In this document: positions 8,361 to 16,426 of the stretch, one piece after another
Numbering within the stretch: the first letter of the stretch is position 1
Layout: the number at the start of each line of letters is the position of its first letter
Position numbers and translations under genes: made by a program
Source of the DNA: Pseudobdellovibrionaceae bacterium
GTDB lineage: Bacteria > Bdellovibrionota > Bdellovibrionia > Bdellovibrionales > Bdellovibrionaceae
Reading direction: 5' to 3'
DNA: 64,000 nucleotides
Assembly: GCA_019637875.1 (NCBI GenBank)
Contig: JAHBUW010000006.1
Location: 124,001-188,000, forward strand
Notes under the pieces: generated by a model
What the model was told of the DNA's origin: nothing
The model's database searches: none
Seen by the model: the letters and a program-made list of their open reading frames with translations, nothing else

Positions 8361-10232
8361 ATGTCCCAACTGATCGCGAAGTCCCTGCAAAGACGCTGGA
8401 AACGGGCGCAATCGCTCTTTTGGCGCGGCTTCGTGTGCTGGGCGCTGGGCTGCTCGCTTTTGCTTGGCGACGAAGTGAAGTCGTTCGACCTGCGCTTTCA
8501 AATGCGGGGGGATCAGCCGACCTCCCACGATGTGGTCGTCGTGAAGATTCATCCCGACGAGGTGATGGCGAACTACCGGCTGCGGGGACGGCTCTCGACT
8601 TGGAAGGACGTCGTCGATGTGACGGACTCCTTCTACTGGGATCCGCAGGCTTGGGGCAACATGCTCGAGAAACTCCTCGCGCAACATCCGCGCTCCATTG
8701 GGGTCACGGTTTACCTCTCCGAAACTTTGCGTAACGCCGCCTTGTCCGAGCGCGGGGTGCGGGCTTTCCTGGATCCGCGCATCACGTGGGCTTCGCCGAC
8801 TCCTGGCGGGGATCGGCCGATTTTGCCATTGTTCGCGGACTCCACTTTGTCGAACGTCGGGATCTACGATCTGGTGCGGGACGAGGACGGGATCATCCGA
8901 CGTTTCGTGAAGGGCCCGGCGGGGATTCCGCACTTGGCCGAGAAAGTGACGGGGGTGAATCTGCCCTTGGACACCACGCTCATGATCAACTACCGGGGAG
9001 GCACGAACGTCTTCACCGAGTACTCGATGACCGAAGTGCTGTCGGGACAAATTCCGGCGGGAGCCTTTCACGACAAGATCATCCTGATCGGCGCGGAGAC
9101 GAACTCGAACTCGCAGTTCCTGACCCCGATGGGGCCCTCGCACCGCGCGGGAGTAATGGCGCAGATCGTGGACAACATCCTGACGGACCGCTGGATCAAG
9201 CGGGCACCGGTGGGGTTCTACATGGCGGGACTCTTCATCGTGCTCCTGCTGTCGGTCGTGATTCTGATTCAGTATCCGCAGTCGGTGGCATTTCTGTTCT
9301 TGATCTGGCTGTCCACGCTGATCACGGCGCTGTCGATTTGGACTTTTGATAGCTTTTCGGTTTGGATTCCGATCTTCTCTCCGCTCGTGCAGATTTTGGC
9401 GACCTGGATCATCTTTTTAGGCTACCAGGCGAACAAGATCGAGCGGAAGAATATGGAACTTCTGCAGGAGAGTCGCTATCTGGCAGAGCTTGAGCAGTTG
9501 AAGAACAACTTCATTTCGTTGATTTCTCATGACCTGAAGACCCCGATCGCGAAGATCCAAGGGAGCGTGGATCGGATGATCGCGCAGCATCCGGGCTCTG
9601 AAATTGCGGGGGATCTGGCGCAGCTGCGGGGTTACTCGGACGAACTGAATCGCTATATTCAGAGTATTTTGAAGCTCCTCCGGGTGGAGTCACGGGACTT
9701 CAAACTGATTCGCACCCTAGGCGACATCAATGAGACGATCGAAAACGTGATCGTGCAGCTTCGCCCCATTGCCGAGAACAAAAAAATCAGTCTGAAGACC
9801 GAGCTAGAGCCCCTCTTTACGATTGAGGGGGATTTCACCCTTCTGCGCGAAGTCATATTGAACCTCGTCGAGAACGCGATCAAATACACGCCCGAGGGCG
9901 GACAGGTGTCGGTGCGGTCCTCGGAACGGAACGATCGAGTGATCGTGGAGGTCCAAGACACGGGCCCCGGTATTGGTAAAGACGAATTACAAAGTGTTTG
10001 GCAGAAATTCGTACGCGGTAAAGACCAAGATCTAAAGACGAAGGGCACAGGCCTCGGTCTTTACCTGGTGAAGTATTTTATTGAACTACATCAAGGACAA
10101 GTCACAGTTGAAAGCGAGCTCGGCCGCGGGACGCTCTTCACGGTGAGTTTGCCGTTGGATCTGGATACCGATAAGGTAGATACGCTGGAGGAAGATGCAG
10201 ATGGATCAAAAGATCTCAGTCTTAATCGTTGA
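8361..10232 (+). CDS. CHASE2-domain transmembrane histidine kinase
   Basis: Membrane sensor kinase of about 623 residues. A TM segment near residues 20-37 is followed by a large extracytoplasmic CHASE2 domain (to about 275), then three closely spaced TM helices (about 285-355), a short coiled coil, a HisKA domain with phospho-acceptor H390 (LISHDLKTP) and an HATPase domain ending with GTGLGLYLVK. This TM-CHASE2-3TM-kinase order is standard for the family. A TTG 45 bases upstream is in frame, but the ATG at 8361 is a better start. The 3' end overlaps the NtrC-type regulator by 32 bases, so the two form a two-component pair. It is transcribed divergently from ribF with an 83-bp gap. The CHASE2 ligand is unknown. 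Confidence 0.88.
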   Translation: MSQLIAKSLQRRWKRAQSLFWRGFVCWALGCSLLLGDEVKSFDLRFQMRGDQPTSHDVVVVKIHPDEVMANYRLRGRLSTWKDVVDVTDSFYWDPQAWGNMLEKLLAQHPRSIGVTVYLSETLRNAALSERGVRAFLDPRITWASPTPGGDRPILPLFADSTLSNVGIYDLVRDEDGIIRRFVKGPAGIPHLAEKVTGVNLPLDTTLMINYRGGTNVFTEYSMTEVLSGQIPAGAFHDKIILIGAETNSNSQFLTPMGPSHRAGVMAQIVDNILTDRWIKRAPVGFYMAGLFIVLLLSVVILIQYPQSVAFLFLIWLSTLITALSIWTFDSFSVWIPIFSPLVQILATWIIFLGYQANKIERKNMELLQESRYLAELEQLKNNFISLISHDLKTPIAKIQGSVDRMIAQHPGSEIAGDLAQLRGYSDELNRYIQSILKLLRVESRDFKLIRTLGDINETIENVIVQLRPIAENKKISLKTELEPLFTIEGDFTLLREVILNLVENAIKYTPEGGQVSVRSSERNDRVIVEVQDTGPGIGKDELQSVWQKFVRGKDQDLKTKGTGLGLYLVKYFIELHQGQVTVESELGRGTLFTVSLPLDLDTDKVDTLEEDADGSKDLSLNR

Positions 10233-11649
10233 TGACGAACCCGAACTTCGGCGCAGTATTGCGTCAGTTCTGACGACACAACTTCCCCAGGTCTCTTTCG
10301 CGATCACCGAGGCCGCGGATGGCTTGGAGGCCGTTTCTAAATTCGACGAGCAAGAATTCGACCTCGTCATGATGGACGTCAAGATGCCGGGCATGAATGG
10401 CCTGGAAGCCCTTTCCCACATCAAGTCGAAGGCACCAGCCACTTTCGTCGTCATCATGACTGCGCACTCCAACCTCCAAGATGCCGTGGTCGCAATTCGT
10501 GACGGCGCCTACGATTACCTCGAGAAGCCGGTGAATCCGGCCCGCCTGGCAGAGATCGTTCTCAAGAGCTTTGAGGCGCGAGAGCTCGTTTCGTCATTGG
10601 CACTTTCGAATCCCATTTTCGACGACGACATTGACTCGGAATTCGTCGGTCACTCGCAACAGATGCGCCAGGTTTTCGACTTGATTTACAAGCTCTGCAA
10701 AGTCGAAACGACGGTTCTCGTTCGCGGCGAAAACGGAACCGGAAAAGAACTCGTCGCTCGAGCGATTCACTTCAACTCCCCTCGCAAAGCCGGCCCTTTC
10801 GTCGCCGTGAACTGCGGAGCGATCCCCGAGTCCTTGATGGAATCCGAATTCTTCGGCCACGAAAAGGGCGCCTTCACCGGAGCGCATGAACGAAAAATCG
10901 GTCGGTTCCAGATGGCGAACAATGGAACCCTCTTTCTGGATGAGATCGGCGAGCTAAAGCCCGAAATGCAGGTCAAATTGCTGCGCATCCTTCAGGAACG
11001 TAAATTCACGCCCGTCGGCGGTTCGCGTGAAGTGAAGACGAACGCACGTATCATCGCGGCCACGAACCGGAACCTCGAAAAAATGATCGACTCTGGAGAT
11101 TTCCGGGAAGATCTATTCTACCGTTTGAACGTGATGCCGATCTTCTTGCCGCCCCTCCGTGAGCGCGCGGATGACATTCCCGCGCTGGTGCAAACCTTTA
11201 TCCGTAAGTTCACAAAAGGCCACCCCCAATCCCCGATTGGCGGCATCTCTGCCGAAGCACTTAAGGTCCTGCAAGCGCACCGTTGGCCCGGAAACATCCG
11301 TGAGCTAGAAAACGCCATCGAGCGCGCGTTCATCGTCGAGACTCAATCGACGATTCAGCCGACGAGCCTACCGGATCACTTGCGCCAAAGTGTTGAACGG
11401 GCGGCACAGTCTACTTCCGGCGCCGGAAGTGAAAAAGGGGCCCCAACGCAAGCTCTCAACTATGAAACTTTCAAAGAATCTTCGGAGAAAGAGTTCATCG
11501 TTAGCGCGCTGAAAGCCAACCGCGGACGGATCAATCAAACCGTTGCGCATGCTAACATTCCCAAGAACACCCTACTCCGAAAGATTAAGAAGTACGGGAT
11601 TAACGTGAAAGAGATTAGCGGTGCGACCTCAAACGAAGAGAACGACTAG
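10201..11649 (+). CDS. NtrC-family sigma-54-dependent response regulator
   Basis: Activator of sigma-54 promoters, presumably phosphorylated by the CHASE2 kinase whose gene it overlaps. The 482 residues contain a receiver domain (D59 in MDVKMPG), a linker, an AAA+ domain with Walker A GENGTGKE, an intact GAFTGA loop, and Walker B LFLDEIGE, and a C-terminal Fis-type helix-turn-helix. An ATG six bases upstream (10195) is in frame, but the GGAGG at 10187-10191 is nine bases from the ATG at 10201 and only three from the first, so 10201 is chosen. The linker before the HTH contains the peptide TSGAGS, encoded by the first copy of an 18-bp palindrome. The stop abuts the HNH gene stop with no spacing. 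Confidence 0.92.
   Translation: MDQKISVLIVDDEPELRRSIASVLTTQLPQVSFAITEAADGLEAVSKFDEQEFDLVMMDVKMPGMNGLEALSHIKSKAPATFVVIMTAHSNLQDAVVAIRDGAYDYLEKPVNPARLAEIVLKSFEARELVSSLALSNPIFDDDIDSEFVGHSQQMRQVFDLIYKLCKVETTVLVRGENGTGKELVARAIHFNSPRKAGPFVAVNCGAIPESLMESEFFGHEKGAFTGAHERKIGRFQMANNGTLFLDEIGELKPEMQVKLLRILQERKFTPVGGSREVKTNARIIAATNRNLEKMIDSGDFREDLFYRLNVMPIFLPPLRERADDIPALVQTFIRKFTKGHPQSPIGGISAEALKVLQAHRWPGNIRELENAIERAFIVETQSTIQPTSLPDHLRQSVERAAQSTSGAGSEKGAPTQALNYETFKESSEKEFIVSALKANRGRINQTVAHANIPKNTLLRKIKKYGINVKEISGATSNEEND
11413..11430. repeat. 18-bp perfect palindrome, copy 1
   Basis: ACTTCCGGCGCCGGAAGT is identical to its own reverse complement. It lies inside the NtrC-type regulator gene, in the flexible linker between the AAA+ and DNA-binding domains, and is read as TSGAGS. 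The same 18 bases occur at 16187-16204 and, with one change, at 12762-12779. By eye no further full copy exists in the window. Confidence 0.85.
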
Positions 11650-12636
11650 CTAGTGAATCATCCAAGGTCGATTCCGGATCAAATCGGGCCGGGATCGATT
11701 GTGGGCCGCGCACAATAAACGTAGGTTCTCTTTGTCGGAGCTTCCGCCCATCGCCAGCGGAAGAATGTGATCGACCTGCACAAAGAGCTTCGATCCACAA
11801 CGCCGCTTCGTTTCGGGATCGACATAGGAACAACCCTCATCCCGGCCGAAAACTTCACGACGGACTTGAGGCGAAATATACCGACGATGCTTCGATAGGA
11901 GGCCCTGCGGATGCTTCCGACCGCGCTTGGCCACCTTATCTTTCTCTCCGAGATCGGTTTTAGAGCTATTTTTCGCCGGGCGTGGCTGAACACCGGGCTC
12001 GCCTCCCGTTGGGTCTTCCGAACTTGGCTTAATGCCAAATCGACGCAGCTCTCGATCCACGAGGGTCTCCAACAAATTCTCGAGACGTAGTTCGGGGTTC
12101 GCATGCGACGTGAGTTCGCGCAATCTCTGAATTTTTTCTTGAAGTGCCATCGAGACCACGAGCGAAATCTTCACTTCGTTCGCCGAAAGAACCTGTAGAT
12201 GTTCCCGCTTGGCAATGCTCGGGTTTGCAATGCTCAGAATGCGCTCGACTTCTCGAGTGGACTTTCCGACAAATCCTGAGAGAAGTTCGTACTTTTCCGC
12301 GGGGGTGTATTCACGATGTTCGCGTTTTTCGGCTCGAAAGAACCTTTGCGCATGGGCAAGAACGCTCAAGTTCAACTCACCGGTTTCGATCTTGGGAGCA
12401 ACCTCGGGAACTTCCCGCATCAAGCGCATCGCGTGGATTCGGCGCTGCGCACCCCCGCTCGAGCATCGGAACTCCTGAACGCACATTTCGAATAGATTGG
12501 GGTATCCCCGCTCCAAGTAAAGCCTGCGCGAATCAATTTCCCGAAGGTGCTCGAGGATTGAAACCTGACCTAGTCTCTCCGTCTTAAAAAGATCAAAAGT
12601 CAGTGATACTAATTTTTCGTTCGACAGTTCGTGAAT
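11650..12636 (-). CDS. HNH endonuclease-domain protein
   Basis: A 328-residue protein with a helical N-terminal region (LREIDSRRLYLERGYPNLF near the start) and a C-terminal HNH nuclease domain: paired Cys-containing loops, then VDHILPLAMGG and LRLLCAAHN. I associate this N-terminal style with a family found in Bdellovibrio. The frame opens at a TTG at 12681, but a GTG at 12636 has GGAG six bases upstream, so that start is chosen. The middle of the protein (about 210-260) is a charged, low-complexity linker. It follows the glycosyltransferase gene on the same strand after 149 bp and its stop abuts the opposing NtrC gene. It could be a solitary selfish or defence nuclease; no modification partner is seen. 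Confidence 0.82.
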   Translation of the reverse strand: MHELSNEKLVSLTFDLFKTERLGQVSILEHLREIDSRRLYLERGYPNLFEMCVQEFRCSSGGAQRRIHAMRLMREVPEVAPKIETGELNLSVLAHAQRFFRAEKREHREYTPAEKYELLSGFVGKSTREVERILSIANPSIAKREHLQVLSANEVKISLVVSMALQEKIQRLRELTSHANPELRLENLLETLVDRELRRFGIKPSSEDPTGGEPGVQPRPAKNSSKTDLGEKDKVAKRGRKHPQGLLSKHRRYISPQVRREVFGRDEGCSYVDPETKRRCGSKLFVQVDHILPLAMGGSSDKENLRLLCAAHNRSRPDLIRNRPWMIH

Positions 12637-12761
12637 CACGGTTTTCTCCAGTCGTTGGTGATCTGGAAGAAGGTTATGCAAAGCTTAGCGGGCAATCAGA
12701 TGAAGTGAGTGCGGCGAGGATGCCTCTGCATAACCGGCGTTCGGACACGTCTGAGGAAGCT

Positions 12762-12779
12762 ACTTCCGGCGCTGGAAGT
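12762..12779. repeat. 18-bp palindrome, copy 2 (one mismatch)
   Basis: ACTTCCGGCGCTGGAAGT, differing from the other copies by one C-to-T change that breaks perfect symmetry. It lies in the 149-bp gap between the glycosyltransferase stop (12786) and the HNH start (12636). Read on the plus strand in one frame it would also give TSGAGS, as in copies 1 and 3. On the minus strand, the transcribed direction, no T-run follows it, so it is not a typical terminator. Confidence 0.75.
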
Positions 12780-12785
12780 AAAAAT

Positions 12786-13859
12786 CTAGTTACTGCTGCG
12801 AATCCGACGGACCATCGATTTCCAGATCTGAAAAACCTGATCGGGCTCGAGTTGCGTCAAGCACTCATGCGAACCCCGCGGACAACGGCGGCTGCCATGG
12901 GGACCGCAGGGACGACAAAAGAGTTCCGCCCGTTCGGCAACGGCGGTCATACGTGCCCACGGGCGGAATCCGAACTCCAATACCGTAGGCCCAAATATTG
13001 ACAACACCGGAGCTCCGGCAATCGCGGCCATGTGCTGACCACCGCTATCGTTGGCAATGACGCCTTCGGCTCGCGAAAGAACGACCAAACTTTCCCAAAG
13101 GCTCAATTGCCCCGCGAGACTCCGAGTCCGCGGAAGTCGTTCGGCCAAACGCTGACAAACCTCTTTTTCGTCGGGACCACCCAACCAAAGAATCTGGACG
13201 TTTTCCGCAATTAACTTTTGCGCCAAGGCTTCGTAGTGCTCTTCGGGCCACTGCTTCGTAGGCCAAACACTACCCGGAAATAGAACCCAAGACCGCGGCG
13301 CCACCGGCGTAACCGGGCTTTCCCGCAAGAGCCGAGACTTCATCTCCATGGAAAGTTCGTCCGGCACTTCGGTCAAGAATCCCTCAGTGGACTTCGCATT
13401 CCAGTCGATGCCTCCCCACTTCGCCATACGTTCCTCTAAATGAGGGACCACGGGTTTCAGCAACGAGAGCTGACGAAGTGGGTCCGGCAAATCCGGAGAC
13501 ATGACTGTTTTAGAGAAGTGAAGCGCATTCCATCCACGCGTGAAACTGATCGTCTGTCCTGCAAACAGTCCCTGTACAAACTGCGCCGAGCGGATGGATG
13601 GATGAGGACAAAGAATCCACTCGAACCGATGTTTTTCGAGCTCGGAATGAGCGTCTTTATAAGTCGAAGAGTCGCCTTTTTTGATCTCGTGAACTTCGTC
13701 GATGAGGCCGAGGCCCTTCATCAGGGTACCAAAGCCACGCCGACAAACGAGATGAATGGGGGCTTTCGGTCGCGCCCGCCGAATTTCCCGCAAAAGGACC
13801 GTGCTCAGCAGGAGGTCCCCAAGGAAAGCGGTTTGTACGACCAAAATGGGCGCGGACAT
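12786..13859 (-). CDS. Family 9 glycosyltransferase (heptosyltransferase-like)
   Basis: Probable LPS core or related sugar transferase using an activated nucleotide sugar at the inner face of the cytoplasmic membrane. The roughly 357-residue protein has the GT9 layout: N-terminal ILVVQTAFLGDLLLSTVLL, a middle VLFPGSVWPTKQWPEEHY, and a C-terminal nucleotide-binding part with ILWLGGP and VIANDSGGQHMAAIAGAPVL (one block, conserved D and H). The ATG at 13859 has GGAG three bases upstream; an alternative GTG lies nine bases further out without a ribosome site. It is the second of two consecutive GT9 genes at the end of the lipid A block. The exact sugar is not predictable. Confidence 0.88.
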   Translation of the reverse strand: MSAPILVVQTAFLGDLLLSTVLLREIRRARPKAPIHLVCRRGFGTLMKGLGLIDEVHEIKKGDSSTYKDAHSELEKHRFEWILCPHPSIRSAQFVQGLFAGQTISFTRGWNALHFSKTVMSPDLPDPLRQLSLLKPVVPHLEERMAKWGGIDWNAKSTEGFLTEVPDELSMEMKSRLLRESPVTPVAPRSWVLFPGSVWPTKQWPEEHYEALAQKLIAENVQILWLGGPDEKEVCQRLAERLPRTRSLAGQLSLWESLVVLSRAEGVIANDSGGQHMAAIAGAPVLSIFGPTVLEFGFRPWARMTAVAERAELFCRPCGPHGSRRCPRGSHECLTQLEPDQVFQIWKSMVRRIRSSN

Positions 13860-13916
13860 AGTCTCCACTTTAGCGGTGAAACTCCATCCTGCGTAGTCTT
13901 TCTAGGGCGAAGCGCG

Positions 13917-15179
13917 TCAGACGGGATCAACTTCCGAGCGCGCTAGGTTTCCCGCGCCGAAACCCACCGTCGCATTCGCAGCCAAGGTTCCCGAAAACCT
14001 TTCCGCTGAAGTCGGAGGCGCAAGGATTGCGCGACCCGTTCGTGAATCGATCACTTCTGCCGCCACCGGCCTGTGCCACCAATTCGCTCCCCGCTGGACG
14101 GCCTCTTGGATCTCACTCATGGACACGCGGTCATAACACATCACTTCCGTTTGGCAGCTGCGCTTCCAACAGGGAGAACAGCCGACCTGGGCGTGCAACT
14201 TCACGCCCCGATCGAAAAGGTCGATTTCATGTGCGCAGCTAGGGCCGAACCAAGCGACCACGAACTTTTTGAGCGCGATCGCGACATGCATTCCGAACGA
14301 GTCTCCAGTCAAAACGACGTCACAGGCCGCAATGCTGGCAACCCCGTCGCGAAGACCTTGGGTGCAAGGACTGCATTGAACCGGTAGTCCGACCGCGATT
14401 TGCCGATTTCGCTCTTCGTCCTCGGGTCCACCTAGAAGAACCAAGTTTTCAAAGCCAAGGGACAGCAGCTTTTCGATAACCTGACGATGAAATTCCACCG
14501 TCCATTTCTTCGCCGGCATCAAAGGCCCACATCCCGTATTGAAACCGATGATGGGTTGGGCAGGGTTTCGTCGCCAAGCCTCCATGCGCTCATGCGACAG
14601 AGCCTTTTCCGATATCGAGAGCGGAAGGTCGTATTCATCTCGCTCGTAGGGTCCGAGTTCAAGGGCCTCGGCAATCAGCTGGTTTTCGGTTTTCTGGTTC
14701 ACGAAAAATTTGAGTTCGTCATCGAGACCCAACTCCCAGAGTTCGACGGCCGCCAGAGTCGCGGGTCCGATTTTTCCGAAACGTGAATCGGTGACGAATC
14801 CGAAGACCTGTTTCGCGCGAACCGTGGACAGAACTCCCGAAGCTTTATCACTTTTGTCGATGACGAGCGCCACATCGAATTCACGCCCCGCAATCGAGAG
14901 CAGGTCCGTCGCATCCGCCCGAACCACTTTGTCGATCCGCGGATGTCCGGCCAGCAGACGATCGCAAGGAGCATCCGTCACCCACGTAATCTGCGCGCCA
15001 GCATATTTACGTTGGATGGGTTCGAGGAGCGCGGTCGAACGAACAACGGCACCCATCGCCCCCAAATGTACGATCAGCACTGAGCTCTTTAAGATATCTC
15101 GCTTCGCGCAGTTCGCATCGCAACGCTGAGACAGACCACAGGGCTTATAACCATTGAAGTGACGGCAACGGACTTCCAT
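13917..15179 (-). CDS. Family 9 glycosyltransferase with N-terminal cysteine cluster
   Basis: A 420-residue heptosyltransferase-like enzyme, longer than its neighbour because of an N-terminal extension rich in cysteine: CRHFNGYKPC followed by two more Cys (residues 5, 14, 20 and 24), which could hold a metal. The GT9 core starts at about 33 (VLIVHLGAMGAVVRSTALL) and includes IIGFNTGCGPL, LVLLGGPEDE and VVLTGDSFGMHVAIAL. A second Cys-rich stretch, CSPCWKRSC followed by C, lies near 340-356. The C-terminal 50 residues look disordered. It lies 53 bp after the DUF3108 lipoprotein gene and 57 bp before the second GT9 gene. It probably acts in LPS core assembly; the substrate is unknown. Confidence 0.87.
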   Translation of the reverse strand: MEVRCRHFNGYKPCGLSQRCDANCAKRDILKSSVLIVHLGAMGAVVRSTALLEPIQRKYAGAQITWVTDAPCDRLLAGHPRIDKVVRADATDLLSIAGREFDVALVIDKSDKASGVLSTVRAKQVFGFVTDSRFGKIGPATLAAVELWELGLDDELKFFVNQKTENQLIAEALELGPYERDEYDLPLSISEKALSHERMEAWRRNPAQPIIGFNTGCGPLMPAKKWTVEFHRQVIEKLLSLGFENLVLLGGPEDEERNRQIAVGLPVQCSPCTQGLRDGVASIAACDVVLTGDSFGMHVAIALKKFVVAWFGPSCAHEIDLFDRGVKLHAQVGCSPCWKRSCQTEVMCYDRVSMSEIQEAVQRGANWWHRPVAAEVIDSRTGRAILAPPTSAERFSGTLAANATVGFGAGNLARSEVDPV

Positions 15180-15232
15180 CCTTCAATTTTAGCCTGAATG
15201 TGGAGTTTGCCCCTAGAGGACCCAGGTCCGGA

Positions 15233-16426
15233 TCAAGGCTTCAGTTCGATCACTTCCGAGACCAAGGTCCCGATCTTGATCTTGGATTCGATCTTCAGAA
15301 TGAACTTGCGATCGTCGTCGCTCAGCCAAATGAAGATATCGCCGACGGGCTTGAACTTCCCCTTCAGCTCGATCTGCGGCTGAATGACGATCGCGTTGAA
15401 ATCACCAGCATCGGTCGAAATGCGTTCACGGCGAATCGCCTTGCCACGGAAAATCAGGTTTTCCCCGTCATCGGCCACACGGAAGGCATTCTCTTGACCC
15501 ACTTGCCAATCGAAGACGCGCAGGTAAAAAGCGGCCGAAAATACGTTCTGTGAGTAGTCGAGGATGTCCCACTCTTTCTTATTTTCTTCTTCACCGTGCT
15601 TCTCGGTGACTTTGCGTTCCCAAAACATCGCCTTACCGTCTTGGAAAAGCATTCTTGATTCTTTAACTTGTCCGGTTTCCCGGACGGCTAACTGATACAC
15701 GGAAGGAACCAAGGTTTCGAAGTCCATGAGTACGGAAACCTTGTCATCGACGGAGTAGATTCCCGAATACCAGCGACTGGTCTTAGCTCCGACGCCAAAG
15801 TGGTAGCTCTTCTTGCCATTCACCTGCGCGAAAGGTTTCACCTCGATCGTCATCTGCCCTGCCGAAACCGCGAAGTAGTGAACCTGATGCACGACCTTCT
15901 CGCCGACGCGGAAAGGGTCTTTGATGGGACGACGTCCCTCAAATCCGACCTCACTTTCAAGCTCGGGCTGACGACGCGACGGAACTGCAGGAGCACTCAC
16001 GGCCCCTCCCTTTGCCTTCGAGGTCTTTGCGCTTTTCGGTGCGGTTTTGGGAACTTTGGTTTTCGAAGTCGCCGGAGGAGTCTTCTTTGCTACCCGTGCA
16101 TCCGCAGCCTTCACCTTAGCCGCGGCCTCGATCTCTGCCGGATTCGGGGTCGCCGTGGGACGGGGCTCGGACGTCTTCGGAGATTTACTTCCGGCGCCGG
16201 AAGTAGATTCACCTGATGTCGATGTCGCCGCCCCCGTCTCGGAAGAATCCTCAGGATCGGCGGGAATGTCGATTTTGACCTTCGATTCGAAGTCGTCGAT
16301 CTTCTTGAAGCTTTGATCCTTCTCGTACTTCAGAAGATTCGAGCCGCAACCCGACGCGACGAGCATTCCCATGCCCGCAAGGATTCCCGCTAAAACGGCG
16401 CCGCGACTGTTTCGCTTCAAGGTCAC
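15233..16426 (-). CDS. DUF3108 lipoprotein
   Basis: Envelope lipoprotein of about 397 residues. The GTG at 16426 overlaps the stop of the upstream acyltransferase gene (GTGA) and gives a clean lipoprotein signal: basic N-terminus, hydrophobic core and lipobox VASGC. The frame is open to 16462, but that would place 12 non-signal residues in front. After the Cys comes a 120-residue Ser/Thr/Pro/Ala/Lys-rich region, including TSGAGS encoded by palindrome copy 3, then the DUF3108 domain (about residues 160-395), predicted mostly beta strand. DUF3108 proteins often sit in LPS gene neighbourhoods; their function is not established. Coupling to the acyltransferase supports an envelope role. Confidence 0.85.
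   Translation of the reverse strand: MTLKRNSRGAVLAGILAGMGMLVASGCGSNLLKYEKDQSFKKIDDFESKVKIDIPADPEDSSETGAATSTSGESTSGAGSKSPKTSEPRPTATPNPAEIEAAAKVKAADARVAKKTPPATSKTKVPKTAPKSAKTSKAKGGAVSAPAVPSRRQPELESEVGFEGRRPIKDPFRVGEKVVHQVHYFAVSAGQMTIEVKPFAQVNGKKSYHFGVGAKTSRWYSGIYSVDDKVSVLMDFETLVPSVYQLAVRETGQVKESRMLFQDGKAMFWERKVTEKHGEEENKKEWDILDYSQNVFSAAFYLRVFDWQVGQENAFRVADDGENLIFRGKAIRRERISTDAGDFNAIVIQPQIELKGKFKPVGDIFIWLSDDDRKFILKIESKIKIGTLVSEVIELKP
16187..16204. repeat. 18-bp perfect palindrome, copy 3
   Basis: ACTTCCGGCGCCGGAAGT, identical to copy 1; flanking T and A extend the symmetry to 20 bp. It lies in the low-complexity linker of the DUF3108 lipoprotein and, on the minus strand, is read in the same phase as copy 1 (TSGAGS). 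Confidence 0.85.

Noticed and set aside
8274-9143. Minus-strand open frame opposite the CHASE2 kinase
   Set aside because: Antisense, Arg/His-rich and without a ribosome site; the kinase reading is strongly supported.
12603-13001. Plus-strand open frame containing palindrome copy 2 (reads TSGAGS)
   Set aside because: Overlaps the antisense of both the HNH start and the glycosyltransferase end, with no family similarity; the shared peptide is explained by the palindrome itself.
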